Shown: in pieces, positions 1 to 11,183 of the stretch | How positions within the stretch are numbered: the first letter of the stretch is position 1 | Layout: each line of letters begins with the position of its first letter | Assembly: GCF_963662255.1 (NCBI RefSeq) | Contig: NC_085059.1 | Coordinates: 1,288,501 to 1,352,500 of the forward strand | DNA: 64,000 nt | Reading direction: 5' to 3' | DNA from: Cinclus cinclus | Lineage: Eukaryota; Chordata; Aves; Passeriformes; Cinclidae | The notes under the pieces: model-generated | Database searches by the model: none | The model's input: only the letters and a program-made list of their open reading frames with translations | What the model was told of the DNA's origin: nothing | Made by a program: the position numbers and the translations under genes

Positions 1-1868
1 TGGGAAAGGAGTGGAGAAATGGAAGCTGCCTCGATAAGAACAGGAATGTGGTGAGAAAGAAAGCAAGGCCCAAAAAAGCCTCGAATCATGACTTTGCTTT
101 GTTGATATGAAAATTAGACACATACAAATTAGCGAGGAAATATCCTGTTTCTTTCAGGGTGTTGGGGGAGGAGGAGGCATTAACCTCAGAAAGGGAGAGC
201 TCCGGCCGTGCCAGGGAAGGAGGGAAGTAAGTGTGGGGTGATGTGTTGATTTTAATGCAGGAAAGGAGTCTGCAGCCAGGAGCAGCACTAACCCTGCATC
301 TGCCTTTTGGGCTACATCTCTTGACATCCTCCCTTGTCTCCAAGGGGCGCCCACACCCTGTCCTGGGCACAGGGACCTCTGCCCTGGCTGGGGAGGGCAC
401 CAAGGGCCAGCTGGGCAGCGGAGGAGCCCAGAGCTGCTCAGCCCGTGCTGCACACAGGGAATGGCAGGGATTTGGTGGTGGACAGGACAGAACCTTCCCC
501 TCCCCACAGCCCCTCAGAGGCTCGGGTGGGAAGCAGGATCCAGCCACCTTTCCCAGACCTCCCGAGTCTCCAGCCGGTCTTGCCACGAGCTGGGAGTGGG
601 AGCGAAACGCCTGAGGATGGAAGAGTTAAGCACACCCTGGCAGCTCTCCCCTGCCTCCCCTCCCCAGGCTCATCTAGCAGATGGGGGAAATACTAATTAT
701 CCCCGAGCGAGTGGTAGCTGTGTGCCGAGGGTGATGCTGTCCTGGATCTGTGCCACGCCGCTCAGCACGAGCGCTGCGGGTGAGCCCAGCCGGGTGACCC
801 GGGGAACGTGGTGGTACCAGCCTGGCAAGAGGATGCTGCAGCAAACCCCGTGCTCAGGAATCACAGCAAAGGCTGGAAACAGCCTTGGCTTTTCCCATCT
901 TGCCGTCCCCACGCTTTGGGCACGCCGATATCCGTAATTCCTCCCAGGAATTCCCAAAAGAACGAGTAGTTTTTAACCTCAACAGTTTGTCCTTGCAGGT
1001 AACTGGAAAGCTGCTCTGGCAGAGACTGTTTTGTTAAAAAAACAAGCAAACAAACAAAACTCCATGGATTTAGCATGTCTGAGATTCCAGAGGCAGCTTG
1101 TCCCTGGGGTTTGCAGGGTGGAGGGACAGGTTCCAGTTCTGCCTTTGGAGTGAGGGTCTGTGTGTCTGCCCCTCCCTTCTCTCCAGCTCCCTGCCACCGC
1201 TCTGGGCTCTGCAGATGAAAGCTGTGTTCCAAACAAAGCATTATTGATTATTATCCCCTCGAATTTCAGAGTGGGCTTGCATTTCATGTACACGCCACAG
1301 TCCATGGGCTTGCTGGAATAAATAACACATGGGAGCTTGTTCGTACGCCGAGTCAACAGGGAGCTGTCGGCTTTCATGTGATTTCACACATTTTTTCAGC
1401 TAGCTCAGCAATCCAAATGCAAAAATCCAGCAAACAGGGACATCGTGTTTATTTCTGACAATCCCTGGAGGGGGCTGTATCCGTAAACCAGTGAATGGAT
1501 TACACTCATCCATAGATGATGGGGTTTTTTCCATCTGTGACAGATATTATATGGAAAATCTCCATTTAATATCTGATCCAAGAATAATTCAATACAAGTG
1601 AGTAATATAAGTTAAAAATGCTGTAAATTCTGCTTAACTCCTTCAGGGTGGGAGGCAGAAGCTGATGGAATGGTATCTCCACTCAGAGACCTGACATCTA
1701 TCCAGCTCTGTGGAGCACAGCCTGTGACCAAGGGACCAGGTTTGGACCCTTCTGAAGGGCATCCCAAAAATCAGGCTGAGAAAAGAATGAGGGCTCTGAA
1801 AGGCAGAGGTTGCAGGTGGATCTCAATCCATGTTGTCATGATGGTCTTCTGGACAAGTCCAGAGTCCT
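1..1868. other. Non-coding unique sequence before the first CR1 copy
   Basis: I see no gene here. The first 950 bases are G+C-rich and carry short open frames on both strands with overlapping coordinates and no recognisable domain, as expected by chance in such DNA. A CpG-rich patch at 690-940 is listed separately. From about 1380 onward the sequence becomes AT-rich and low in CpG, with no tandem repeat or transposon that I recognise. The stretch ends where the CR1 copy begins at 1869. Confidence 0.6.
690..940. promoter_or_regulatory. Small CpG-rich patch, possible CpG island or its remnant
   Basis: By hand count there are about 17 CpG dinucleotides in these 250 bases, in a region of roughly 60% G+C. 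That gives an observed/expected ratio near 0.7, against strong CpG depletion in most of the window. Clusters such as CCCCGAGCGAG near 702, CACGCCGCTCAGCACGAGCG near 755 and GCACGCCGATATCCG near 920 supply most of them. Vertebrate CpG islands often mark promoters, but I see no TATA box, no first exon and no open frame of known type beside it. It could equally be a G+C-rich repeat remnant. The count is approximate. Confidence 0.35.
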
Positions 1869-2447
1869 GGAATCACAGAATCATAGAATTATTTGAGTTG
1901 GAAAGGACCTAAAAAATCACCTAATTCCAATCTGCTGCCATGGCAGGGACACATCCCCCTGTCCCAGGCTGCTCCCAGCCCCAGTGTCCAATCTGGCCTT
2001 GGGCACTGCCAGGGATCCAGGGACAGCCACAGCTGCTCTGGGCACCCTGTGCCAGCCCTGCCACCCTCCCAGGGAGGAATTTCATCCCAATATCCCATCC
2101 AGCCCTGCCCTCTGGCAGTGGGAAGCCATTCCCTATGTCCTGTCCCTCCAAGCCCTTATAAAAAGTCTGTCTCCATCTTTCTTTTAGGCTCCCTTTAGGG
2201 AGGTGACACTGAGGTCACCCCAAAGCTTCTCCTGTCCAGGTGAACAATCCCAGCTCTCCCAGCCTTTCCTCCCAGCAGAGCTGTTCCATCCTCTGCTCGT
2301 CCTGGAGTCTCCTCTGGCTCCAGCAGCTCCAGCTCCTCCCTGTGCTGGGCTCAGGGCTGGGGCAGCTCTGCAGCTGGGGTCTCACCTGAGCACAGGGGCA
2401 CAGGAGCACAATCCCCCCTCCCCTGCTGCCCACAGTGCTTCTGATGC
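1869..2447 (-). mobile_element. 5'-truncated CR1 LINE copy (3' end at 1869)
   Basis: Read on the plus strand, this starts with the reverse complement of a CR1 3' terminus (AATCACAGAATCATAGAAT). It continues through the CR1 blocks GAGTTGGAAAGGACCT, CCATGGCAGGGACACATC, CAATCTGGCCTTGGGCACTG and CCCAATATCCCATC. It runs on to GGGGTCTCACCTGAGCACA and CAGTGCTTCTGATGCA near 2446, which lie further inside the element. At about 580 bases it covers only the 3' tail and the end of the reverse transcriptase frame, which is broken. It is one of several copies in the same orientation in this window and is almost certainly inactive. Confidence 0.9.
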
Positions 2448-2552
2448 ATGATATAGATACAGATGATATAGACAGATATAGAAATATAGCCACACACATG
2501 CCTATAACCACACAGAGCCACACACCCATTATACACACACATACACATATGT
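2448..2552. repeat. CA/AT-rich low-complexity tract beside the CR1 truncation point
   Basis: Degenerate GATATAGA-type units (about 2449-2490) give way to CACACA-rich sequence and then to a CACACATACACATATGTGTG self-complementary stretch near 2533-2552. The tract starts exactly where CR1 similarity stops. It may be an older microsatellite at the insertion site, or sequence that expanded afterwards. No function is implied. Confidence 0.7.
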
Positions 2553-5488
2553 GTGTGCCTCTCTGCATTCACTGGTACCCTCCCAGCATCCCAAAGCTTT
2601 TGTCCTTGACCCAGAGCCGAGCAGGAGAGGAAAGGCAGCAGATGGGTGCAGACAGAGAGTGAGCACAGGGAGAGCCGAGCCAATATTACTCACTATGATA
2701 GACAGTGGTCTTAGCACACCAGCAGCCTCATGCAATGCTTCTTGCTGTCACTTTTTGGTGGATATGCTGGCAAAGGATGCATTTAAGGAGGAATGTGAAG
2801 CGTCAGAGCTTGCTGCTGTTTGCAGGGATCCTCCTGGTGCAGAGGAGGGCACTGGGGCCCATCGGTGTCAGTGGAAGGGAGCAGGCACAATAATTTATTG
2901 CTGAAAGTCCAGCTGAATTCAATGGATGTTTTACCTACCTGGAGACTGGTTCTCCTTCAGATAAGCTGTGAATGAGACCTGGGGCTGGCTGTGGGCAGAA
3001 ACAAGGAGAGGAGTAAAGAAAAAGATTTTGCTATTATGATCAAATTTTGTATGGGACAGACACTGGGTAACGTTTCACCTTTTCATCCTGCCCCTCTGGA
3101 TTCTGATATCCCTGAGTACCCTCTCCTGTCCTGTCAGCCATGGTCTCCAGATGACTGTGCACAGTTCAGGAATATTTTGGAACATATGTTCCCCCACCTC
3201 TCTGGGGCCAAGTATTTTTTTTCTTTTTTTCTTTTTTTAATACAAGGGAGGAAGTAGCTGATTAACACATTCATTACTCATTTCTGGTACAGCACAGTCC
3301 AAACATCTCAGGTATAGTCCCTGACTTTTGTGGTGAGCATGTTATACACTCCCTGAGCAACAGCTGTGGAGCACTTGGTTCTTGAGAAATGAATTCAGTT
3401 TTGTGTCTTCCCAGTAAGCAAGAATTATATCTTCATTAGTGTGGAGCAGATCTGGCTAAACCTGATGCCTGGAAGATGCTTGTTGATGGTTAGAGCCCTG
3501 CCAGCCCTGGTGTGGAGGTTTATGGAGCTGTATAATGTTTGTGTGTGTCCCTGAACCTTTAGTGTTCGATCAGTGAGCAAAGAAAGAGGAAATCAGATTT
3601 GTTAGCAATAAAGTAGTGTACAACAGCTATTAAAATAGGGTAATTACATAATTAGCACGGTAGTGGTAACTCACCCAGCATGAACAACAGTAAAACAGGT
3701 TCCTGCTTCCCTTGGTCCGACTCGAGCCGGGACCCCAACAAAACTTCCAAAATGGTTATTTAGTAGAAACACACACGAAAAACTTAAAAGCCATCGTAAA
3801 ACTGAGAAGGGAGGCCCAAAAAACCACAGGGAAGCCAAACACTTTCAAAGAAACAATAGTAAATTAGGTGTTAAAGATATAAAAGCCTGTTCCCTAACAA
3901 TTTAATTAGGTAGCATGTCTGTTACAGACATTATGCTGCTAGTTTTGGAGCCCATGGCAGGGCCTCACAGCTCTCAATTCACACTAGCCCCCAAGAGAGG
4001 AGTTTGTTATGAAGGACTGATGTTTTTGCTCTACAGAAAAGTGTGATGGTAATCAAGTGAAAATGGCAGGTAGCACAAGAAATTACTATTTTTCTTTGCA
4101 ACTTTCCACTACATGTATTTACAGTAATTAAAAGCCCAGTTTGAAGAACAGTCCTGGTTTTAATTAGCACCTGCTTCAGTTTCATCTGAGCTCATTCCCT
4201 CGAAGAAGGATCAAAACAACAACACTCCTGGAATGGGTTTGAGTTTGAGCAGTGTGAGATAAGGCTGCCCCAGCTCCTGTCCTGCCTGCAGGAATGGGGC
4301 TCAGCCCTTGCCTGGTTGGGCAGCCTTGCCTGAGGTCTCCTTGGCTCCTCCTGCAGCCAAACAGCATCTCTCAAATTCCAGACTGAGCCTCTCTTTGCCC
4401 AGCTGAAATCTGGATAATGGGATTCTGGCTCCACCCAAAAAAATGGGAATCCTGGTGGCTTTCAGAGAGTCATAGTCTTGCCTGGGCTGAGCCCTTAGCA
4501 ACTTTTAATATTAAATTTGTGAGGTGGAAGTGGTGACAGGAGTGCCAGGGGAGGGAAGGGTTTAGCTTGTTAAGAGGCTGCTGTTAAAAGGAAGGGAGAC
4601 TCCGAGTGCCCCAGTGTTACTCAAAAAGTCACTCCATGACTGTGATAAAGTCTCTGCCTTTACCTCTGGGGCTCTACAGATGTGATTTTTTCTCTACATG
4701 GCAAAGAGGGTTGCACTTAATCACTGCTGTAGAAAGAGGGGGATCTTGTGGGAAGACTCTGCCTGACCTCTTCTCAAAGGTGGGACACCGAGCAGTAATT
4801 CCTGCTGTGCTCAGGGCAATTTTCATGGGATAAAGTTTCCATCAGAGTGTTGCTTGGTGGTTTGTTCTTCCTTCACCTCCCTCAGTGTTTATATCCTGGA
4901 ATGGAGAGGCTATTACAAGCTGAGGTGTCATTTATTTTTAGTGGAGTTTCTTTGCTTAAGAATGATGCCATGTTCCTGATGGAGTTGGCCAAAGCAAGTG
5001 AAGAGGTCCTGCTGTAAGCTCTCTGTTGGTTTGCAGGCTTTGCCTGATGTTAAGTCATCCAAAGGTGAAGGTGCTGCCCTGCCCTCAGCACACCACTTTC
5101 TGCTGCCCTGCATCCCCTCAGGGCTGCCTCTCCTTCAGCAGATCTCAAACAGTGACCTTGTCACCAAGTGAGACCAAGCCCGTTGGAGATCAATCTCTGC
5201 TCCCTGCAGAAATTGTAATCCTCAACCACAGCTCAATATTTGTCCACTCCAGGATGCAAACGTACAGGTCCACTCCCACTCTGCCAGCTGGAGGAGAAGT
5301 CAGATCTTATCTCTGGCAGAGCCTGCACAGGGAAATGCAGGAGCTGCTGGGCTCAGCGCACTCCAGAGAGGGCAAACAGCTCTTCTGAGGCTTTTCTTGA
5401 GGCTTCTAAGCCTTACTTATCCCTTTGCACTTCCAGAACTCTAATGCTGTGCTCAGCTGGAAAAGGGAGGAGCACAGGTCTGCTGCAA
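2553..5488. other. Unique, largely AT-rich non-coding stretch
   Basis: I see no gene. The part from about 2900 to 4200 is AT-rich, with a T-rich run at 3215-3238 and homeodomain-core-like TAATTACATAATTAG near 3640. It also holds a perfect 17-bp palindrome at 3915-3931 (listed separately) and a GC-rich patch at 3714-3734 with short complementary ends. The part from 4200 to 5488 is more mixed and has only short, unrecognised open frames. Confidence 0.6.
3915..3931. repeat. Perfect 17-bp palindrome with further pairing outside
   Basis: ATGTCTGT, a single T, then ACAGACAT form an inverted repeat of 8-bp arms around one base. Outside it, TAGC (3911-3914) and GCTA (3938-3941) are also complementary, separated from the core by a few unpaired bases on the right. 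The arms contain GTCTG/CAGAC, the short motif bound by SMAD proteins, but a five-base motif is common and no factor can be assigned from this alone. Confidence 0.55.
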
Positions 5489-5890
5489 GGGCTGGGTTCA
5501 GTGCAGGCAGGGCTGGGTTCAGTGCAGGCAGGGCTGGGTTCAGTGCAGGCAGGGCTGGGTTCAGTGAAGGCAGGGCTGGGTTCAGTGCAGGCAGGGCTGG
5601 GTTCAGTGCAGGCAGGGCTGGGTTCAGTGAAGGCAGGGCTGGGTTCAGTGAAGGCAGGGCTGGGTTCAGTGCAGGCAGGGCTGGGTTCAGTGCAGGCAGG
5701 GCTGGGTTCAGTGCAGGCAGGGCTGGGTTCAGTGCAGGCAGGGCTGGGTTCAGTGAAGGCAGGGCTGGGTTCAGTGCAGGCAGGGCTGGGTCTCAGTGCA
5801 GGCAGAGCAGGGTTCAGTGAAGGCAGGGCTGGGTTCAGTGAAGGCAGGGCTGGGTTCAGTGCAGGCAGGGCTGGGTTGTTTCAGTGCTGG
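5489..5890. repeat. 21-bp minisatellite, about 19 copies
   Basis: The unit is GGCTGGGTTCAGTGCAGGCA plus one G. Copies start about every 21 bases from 5489; one late copy has a two-base TC insertion (near 5793) and the last is disrupted by GTTT. The main variable site is C or A in GTGCAGG versus GTGAAGG. Because 21 is divisible by three, frames through the array stay open and read as a seven-residue repeat (LGSVQAG or LGSVKAG). This is a side effect of the period, not evidence of a gene. No flanking exon or signal sequence accompanies it. Confidence 0.95.
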
Positions 5891-7477
5891 TGACCAATGG
5901 GCTGGGATGGATGGACTCCTCTGACCCCATCACCTCCCAGCTGAGCTGCAATGCTCAGATAGCATAGATCCAGTGATTTCTCTTACTCTGCTGTCCGTGT
6001 CCAAAATTTCTCCCCGGGCCACCAAGATTTCACTTCTCCTCCCAAAGCAGCTGGCAGCATCTCCCCTCCCAGGGGAGCAGAGGCTCCTGCATTTCCATGC
6101 TGTTGTGTGTGTTGTTTGCAAAAAGCTTTGGAGTGAAATCTTTCTCACAAGGCTTTTTCTCTTTTTTTTTTTTTATTTCCTTAGCACTTCATTGTTTTTT
6201 CAGGGCTGGAAACATAAGCTCAGCCATCCTCATGCTATTTTGGACCTCACACCTCTACTTGACCTAAGAAAACTAAGGGCAGCTGCAAAAAAACACAAAC
6301 AAACAAATAACTTAGAGCGTTGGATATGCTTTAAACCACTAATGAGCTGAGCCTAACAACCCCCCTAGGAGTCATATGTTAATTTATATGTTTTCATTAA
6401 GTCTAGTCTTCAACTTCCCGACTGCTCTGTGCAGAGTGGCAGGGTCCTCAGTGAGCAAGGGAGACAGTGCTGGGACTGGAGCTTTGGAGAGAGCTGGAGA
6501 CCAGAGTATTTTCTGCTATTGAACATCTGTTAAAAAGGACAGTGACTGTGTTAGGGTGCTGTGATGGGATGTTCTGGTCACTGCATGTGCACAGGCATCA
6601 AGCACAGAGCTGAAAGAATGCCCATGATGGTGCCTGGTGGGAGCAGGATGGCACAGATCACAGGGAGCTGCCTCAGCCCTCGGTGGCACTCAGGGCCAGG
6701 GGCTCGCTCCTTCCTGCCAGAGCTGCAAACCCCTGCCCCTCTCACTCTACCCTCTTCAAGCTGAGCTCAGGTTTCCCATGGACAAGCCCTGAAATTAGGC
6801 GAAAATCAATCCCTGGAGAAGGGGATGGTAATGTTCCCCCTCATTGCATTCTGGTGTTACTGGATCTCAGTGGTTCTGGCATAAACAGCTTGTTCCCCCT
6901 TCCCAGCTCTATTTTCCAGCTCATTCCTGTGAAGCAGGAAGCAGTTATTCGTGACTTCACTCCAGATCTATTGCTCTGGGATTTGGGAAGTGCTGCCACT
7001 CCCTCAGCCCACATCGCTGCTGTGGAGTGGGGAGAAGGAGAAATGGGGAGTAAACAGAGCTGTCACCTTGCACTAAGTGACAGATGGAGCTTCCTGCAGT
7101 GCCCAGCCCAGCTGCAGCCCGGACTGGGAGCCAGGGCTGTGTCCAGGCCAGGACCCACAGGAGCTGAAGGAAACCATGGCCTCTGAGTATAAATAGCAAC
7201 ATGAGATCCTCACACAGCAGCTGAGATAGGAAAGCATGGGACACATCCATGCCCTGCAGTGCCTGCTCCATGATTCCTGGAGGCTAACACTGTGTGCTGG
7301 GTGCTGCAGCAGCAGGGTCAGGGGCTGGTGAGGGTGCTGCAGCCTCTTGTGCCCTCCCTGGGCTGTTGGATCCATGGGATATCCAACTAGCTCCTCTTAC
7401 CCAGGGCAGATGCAGCCACTAGGATTCAGGACTGTCACTGGTCTGGCTTGTGGAGGCAAAGTTGATGACCAGGAGGA
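5891..7477. other. Unique non-coding stretch between two minisatellites
   Basis: I see no gene or known transposon. There is a run of 13 T at 6162-6174 within a T-rich segment. The rest is mixed sequence with short chance open frames. The right-hand end runs into the GATC array without a recognisable boundary element. Confidence 0.55.
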
Positions 7478-7944
7478 TGTTGAGATGATCAGGGGGGGAT
7501 TGAGATGATCAGGGGGGTGTTGAGATGATCAGGGGGTATTGAGATGATCAGGGGAATGTTGAGATGATCAGGGGGTGTTGAGATGATCAGGGTGGTGTTG
7601 AGATGATCGGGGGGATGTTGAGATGATCAGGGGGTGTTGAGATGATCGGGGGGGTGTTGAGATGATCAGGGGGTATTGAGATGATCAGGGGAATGTTGAG
7701 ATGATCAGGGGGGTGTTGAGATGATCAGGGGGGTGTTGAGATGATCGGGGGGATGTTGAGATGATCAGGGGGGTGTTGAGATGATCGGGGGGATGTTGAG
7801 ATGATCGGGGGGATGTTGAGATGATCAGGGGGTGTTGAGATGATCGGGGGGATGTTGAGATGATCAGGGGGGTGTTGAGATGATCGGGGGGATGTTGAGA
7901 TGATCAGGGGGTGTTGAGATGATCGGGGGGATGTTGAGATAGCA
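7478..7944. repeat. 19/20-bp minisatellite with GATC and G runs, about 23 copies
   Basis: The unit is GAGATGATCAGGGGGGTGTT or a close variant, with units starting at 7482, 7502, 7522, 7541 and so on to 7936. Most units are 20 bp and some are 19 bp, from a shorter G run. Every full unit has one GATC followed by A or G and a run of three to seven G, mostly four to seven. In the right half the A and G forms largely alternate, making a dimer of about 40 bp. A two-unit block with GGGGGTATT followed by GGGGAATGTT occurs at 7522 and again at 7659, showing an internal duplication. The array ends when GATC is replaced by AGCAG at 7941. Confidence 0.95.
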
Positions 7945-10796
7945 GAGGGATACTGATGGAGAGGAGAGCCAGCAGGGCTCACTGCCCAGCCCCACTAGAG
8001 ACATTGGTGCTGTCGTGACAGGCAGCAGAACAGAGTCCACTGACTCCAAATGTCTCTTTGGTTGGGGAAATGAGATGGGTAAAAATAGAAGCTTACTGTT
8101 GAGGAAAACTGTTTCCTGTCTGGGCCTGATTTCATTGCCCAGGCCAATGCAGCTGTGAAACCACAGCCTGGCTCTGTCACTTTGCTCTCTCCTTGTACAT
8201 GGTTACTTCACTCTAATCACTGCATTTCAGAGGGGCCTCTGCTCCTCAGGGCTCTGCTTCAGGGTAACCAGCCTCAAATATTGGGGGCTCCGCATCAATC
8301 ACGTTTGGAATAGACTATTTGTTTATTTGCACTGAGATTGCCCTGAGAGCCTTCCTCGCTCTGCTAGGAAGTTCTCACCATGTTTTACTTATGATCTAAC
8401 CTTCAGTTTGTAACCTCTGGCTAGGGGTGGGCACCCGCGAGAGGGAAAACTCACTGCCCCTGCTTTGCGTTGGGAGTGTGGTCATTTCGCAACTGGACTC
8501 AGCTGCAGTTGGCTGAGCAGGGAAAGAGGTTGGAGGGGAGTGGAGAGAGGAGCAGGTCACAGACTGGACATGTTCCTCTTGAATGGGATCCAAAGGCTGG
8601 AGCCTGCTTAAGTGCAGCAGAATGCTGCTGGGTACCGGAACAAAGGCTGAGGGAACTGGAACAATTTGGTCAAGATCAACCTGTTACTAGCTGATCCTTT
8701 GAACTGTCTTACAAGCCACATTCTTCACCTCCAAGGACTGCAACCCTTGGTTTGCCTTGCAGAGGTGAAATCATTTTATGGGCGATCTTAGAAACCCCCC
8801 TGGAACAGGATTGAAGCCTTTTCTAAGGCAAACATTCCCCTGGGTGCTACTGGATTTCTGGGACAGCTCCTGTATAGAGAGGTGTGGAACCATTGGTTTG
8901 GACCATGTCTCATCCTGCCAACTCATGCTCCTCTGCCTTTCTGCAGGTGACTGTCACCCCAGGGTGCCACAGCCTGTACGGTCACCCACCCTCTGCTTCC
9001 TACCCTGCCAGGTTATCACCAAACACACAGCAAGGAGATGCAGCACCTGAACCAGAGCTCGGGCAGGGATCAGATGAGCTCCAGCAGTCACAGGGTACCT
9101 TGAGAAAGAAAGGAGCAGCTCTGTGCCAAGAGTGCTGCTCTGGAGCAGGGGAGCAGCTGAACCTCACCCAGATGAGGTGCTCTGCACTGAGCAGCGTCCT
9201 GTTTCACAAACATTTGTGTTGTGACTTACAGCAGCGTTTCCTTTGGTTTTGGAGGTATCTCATGTGGGTTCTAGCTGCTCAGCCTGTGGGGAGGCTGCCT
9301 GTTCAGTGGCACATGATGTTATCACTTCAGTGCTGGAGTTTCTTCACATTTGTGTGTTAGCTCCCTCATTTTTGGTCAAACTGTGTTCAGATTTTCTTTT
9401 CTTCCTCCCATCTTAGGAGTAAAAGAATTCTGAGGATTTGTTCCATTACAATCCCTCTTCCCAGAACAGTAGATAAATATTTCAAGCTGTGTCTGATTTG
9501 ATTTAAGATCTTATTTCTGTTGCTGAGGTACATTTTCCTTGCACAGAGGATGGGCTCCATCCCAGCCGTGGTGATTCACAAAGGGCTGATTTGCCACTTG
9601 TGTTCTTGGACTGTTGCAAATCTACCCTGGACCTTCCCACAGACCAAAGGGTTGCAGCTGGGTCAGGCTGGGTGTTCATGGGAGCTTCTCAGAAGGTGCA
9701 ATTTCCACAGGAGGAGAGGCTCTGACACTCCCAGATTCAATAACTTTTGCTATTGAACTGAGATAAAAAGGTGAGATTTGGAAGTTTCCCACAAAATGTA
9801 AATTTAGGAACTGCTCAGAAAATAAAGCTTTATTTAAATGATTTGTTCCTACTTTCCTATTATACAAAACCAGGAAAAATGAAGACATTAGGCAGTGGGA
9901 GATCTAAAATCTCTAGAAGGTCTGAGTCAATATTCAGCTAAGTGCAGCAGTGGAAGCAAAAAGCCAGAAATGAAAGGAAGCACTTCAATGCCATTGAGAG
10001 GAACCAGCACAGGGTGATGAAACACCGTGTTTTGACATTCTCCTGGTGTAAAATTTCATTGAAATTGACAAACTGCCGAGAAATATTTTGATTTTTAAAT
10101 AGACTTTACTGGATGAGAAATCGCTCTGTTGAAGAATGTTCAGCTGGCTCTATTGCAAACCGAGTCAACAGCTGATGAGCAGATCCTGTCACCGCTGGGG
10201 AGGGCTGGAGACACATGAGGGTCAAACCCCCAGCGCTGCAGCAGCCACTCATCAAGCACCATTTGCCTGGTGCAGGGAGCTGCATGGAACAAGAGCAAGG
10301 GTTTGGCACCTCGGGGGTGTCCAGATGGCCCCGCTGGCTCTGGACAGTAGACGCGACCCAAGTTGTTATCAAGGCTTCACAGCAGCCATTGCAGAGACTG
10401 ACAAGTCAGGACGCCTTCGCCAGGAGCTAGTCAGGTCCTAAATCAGCCGCTAAATTCCAAGCAGATGTAAGATGTGGAAGCAGGAGGAAGACAGTGAGAG
10501 GAGCTGTTGTCTGGAAGAGACCTCCTGGAACATGTGCTCGTGTCTTCTGCTGGACGGGCTCTGCCAAAGGAGAGTCATATCTGAGGAGCTGCTGGTTCAA
10601 AGGGACACTCGATCTCCTCTAAGGTGACCTCATGTGCATCCATGGCACATGAGTCCTAACTATCTGCTAATTCTGAAAGCCCACCTTGTTCTGTGGTCAG
10701 CTACAGAGCAAGAGGCAACAGCCATGCTGAGTTTCACAACTACCTCACTTCCAGTGATCCCTTGTAAACGAGTCAAATTATACACTTGAAGTGCTA
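7945..10796. other. Unique non-coding stretch
   Basis: I see no recognisable gene, transposon or tandem repeat. Open frames of 60 to 158 codons are present on both strands, but none has a known domain and they overlap each other in several frames. The segment around 9360-10130 is AT-rich. Confidence 0.55.
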
Positions 10797-10817
10797 AATA
10801 ATAATAATAATAATAAT
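10797..10817. repeat. (AAT)7 microsatellite
   Basis: Seven perfect AAT units, bounded by TA on the left and G on the right. Confidence 0.9.
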
Positions 10818-10898
10818 GTAATGCTTAAGAAGAGCTGCCAGTCAGAAAAATGCATGCCCTGCTTTTGGGTATATAACCACATGCTGCTTTGTCTCTAG

Positions 10899-11183
10899 GT
10901 GGAAAACTCAGCCAGACTCAGCCCAACCTGAGGAGCTGCAGCTGCCACAGGTCCAGTCTGGCCATGGCTACACTGGGGAAATGTAGCAAGACGGATCAGA
11001 ACATCTCCCCACTCTGTGGTTTCCTCCAGTACTGTGCATTCAGCGCATCACACGACAGGAGAAGAGCTGTCCGAAGAGTTTCACAGCTGAAGAAGTGTGT
11101 GGTGGATTCCTGGTGGGAGAGGAGACTTGAATGCCTGCAGGAGGCAGAATCCAGCTCTGCAATGCCACGAGCTGTGCTCGTGG
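10899..11183 (+). other. Open segment with splice-site-like borders, weak exon candidate
   Basis: A pyrimidine-rich stretch ending in TGTCTCTAG (to 10898) precedes this segment, and GTGAGCC (from 11184) follows it, so both borders fit vertebrate splice-site patterns. The 285 bases between are open in one plus-strand frame, a multiple of three. The segment also has several CpG sites in an otherwise CpG-poor area. The encoded residues are cysteine- and arginine-rich and match no family I know. Acceptor-like and donor-like sequences are frequent by chance, so I rate this as a candidate only. It could be a non-coding RNA exon or nothing. Confidence 0.12.

Noticed and set aside
3714..3734. GC-rich patch GGTCCGACTCGAGCCGGGAC plus C, which resembles a tRNA T-arm or retroelement primer site
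   Set aside because: Only four to five base pairs form, the rest of a tRNA is not present on either strand, and no LTR borders or polypurine tract could be found.
5240..5893. Plus-strand frame of 217 codons with a seven-residue repeat
   Set aside because: It is the 21-bp minisatellite read in frame. A second frame is equally open (5425-5820), and the non-repeat part has no known domain.
7478..7944. Regularly spaced repeats that could suggest a CRISPR array
   Set aside because: Units are contiguous with no unique spacers, no cas genes are present, and the DNA is vertebrate.
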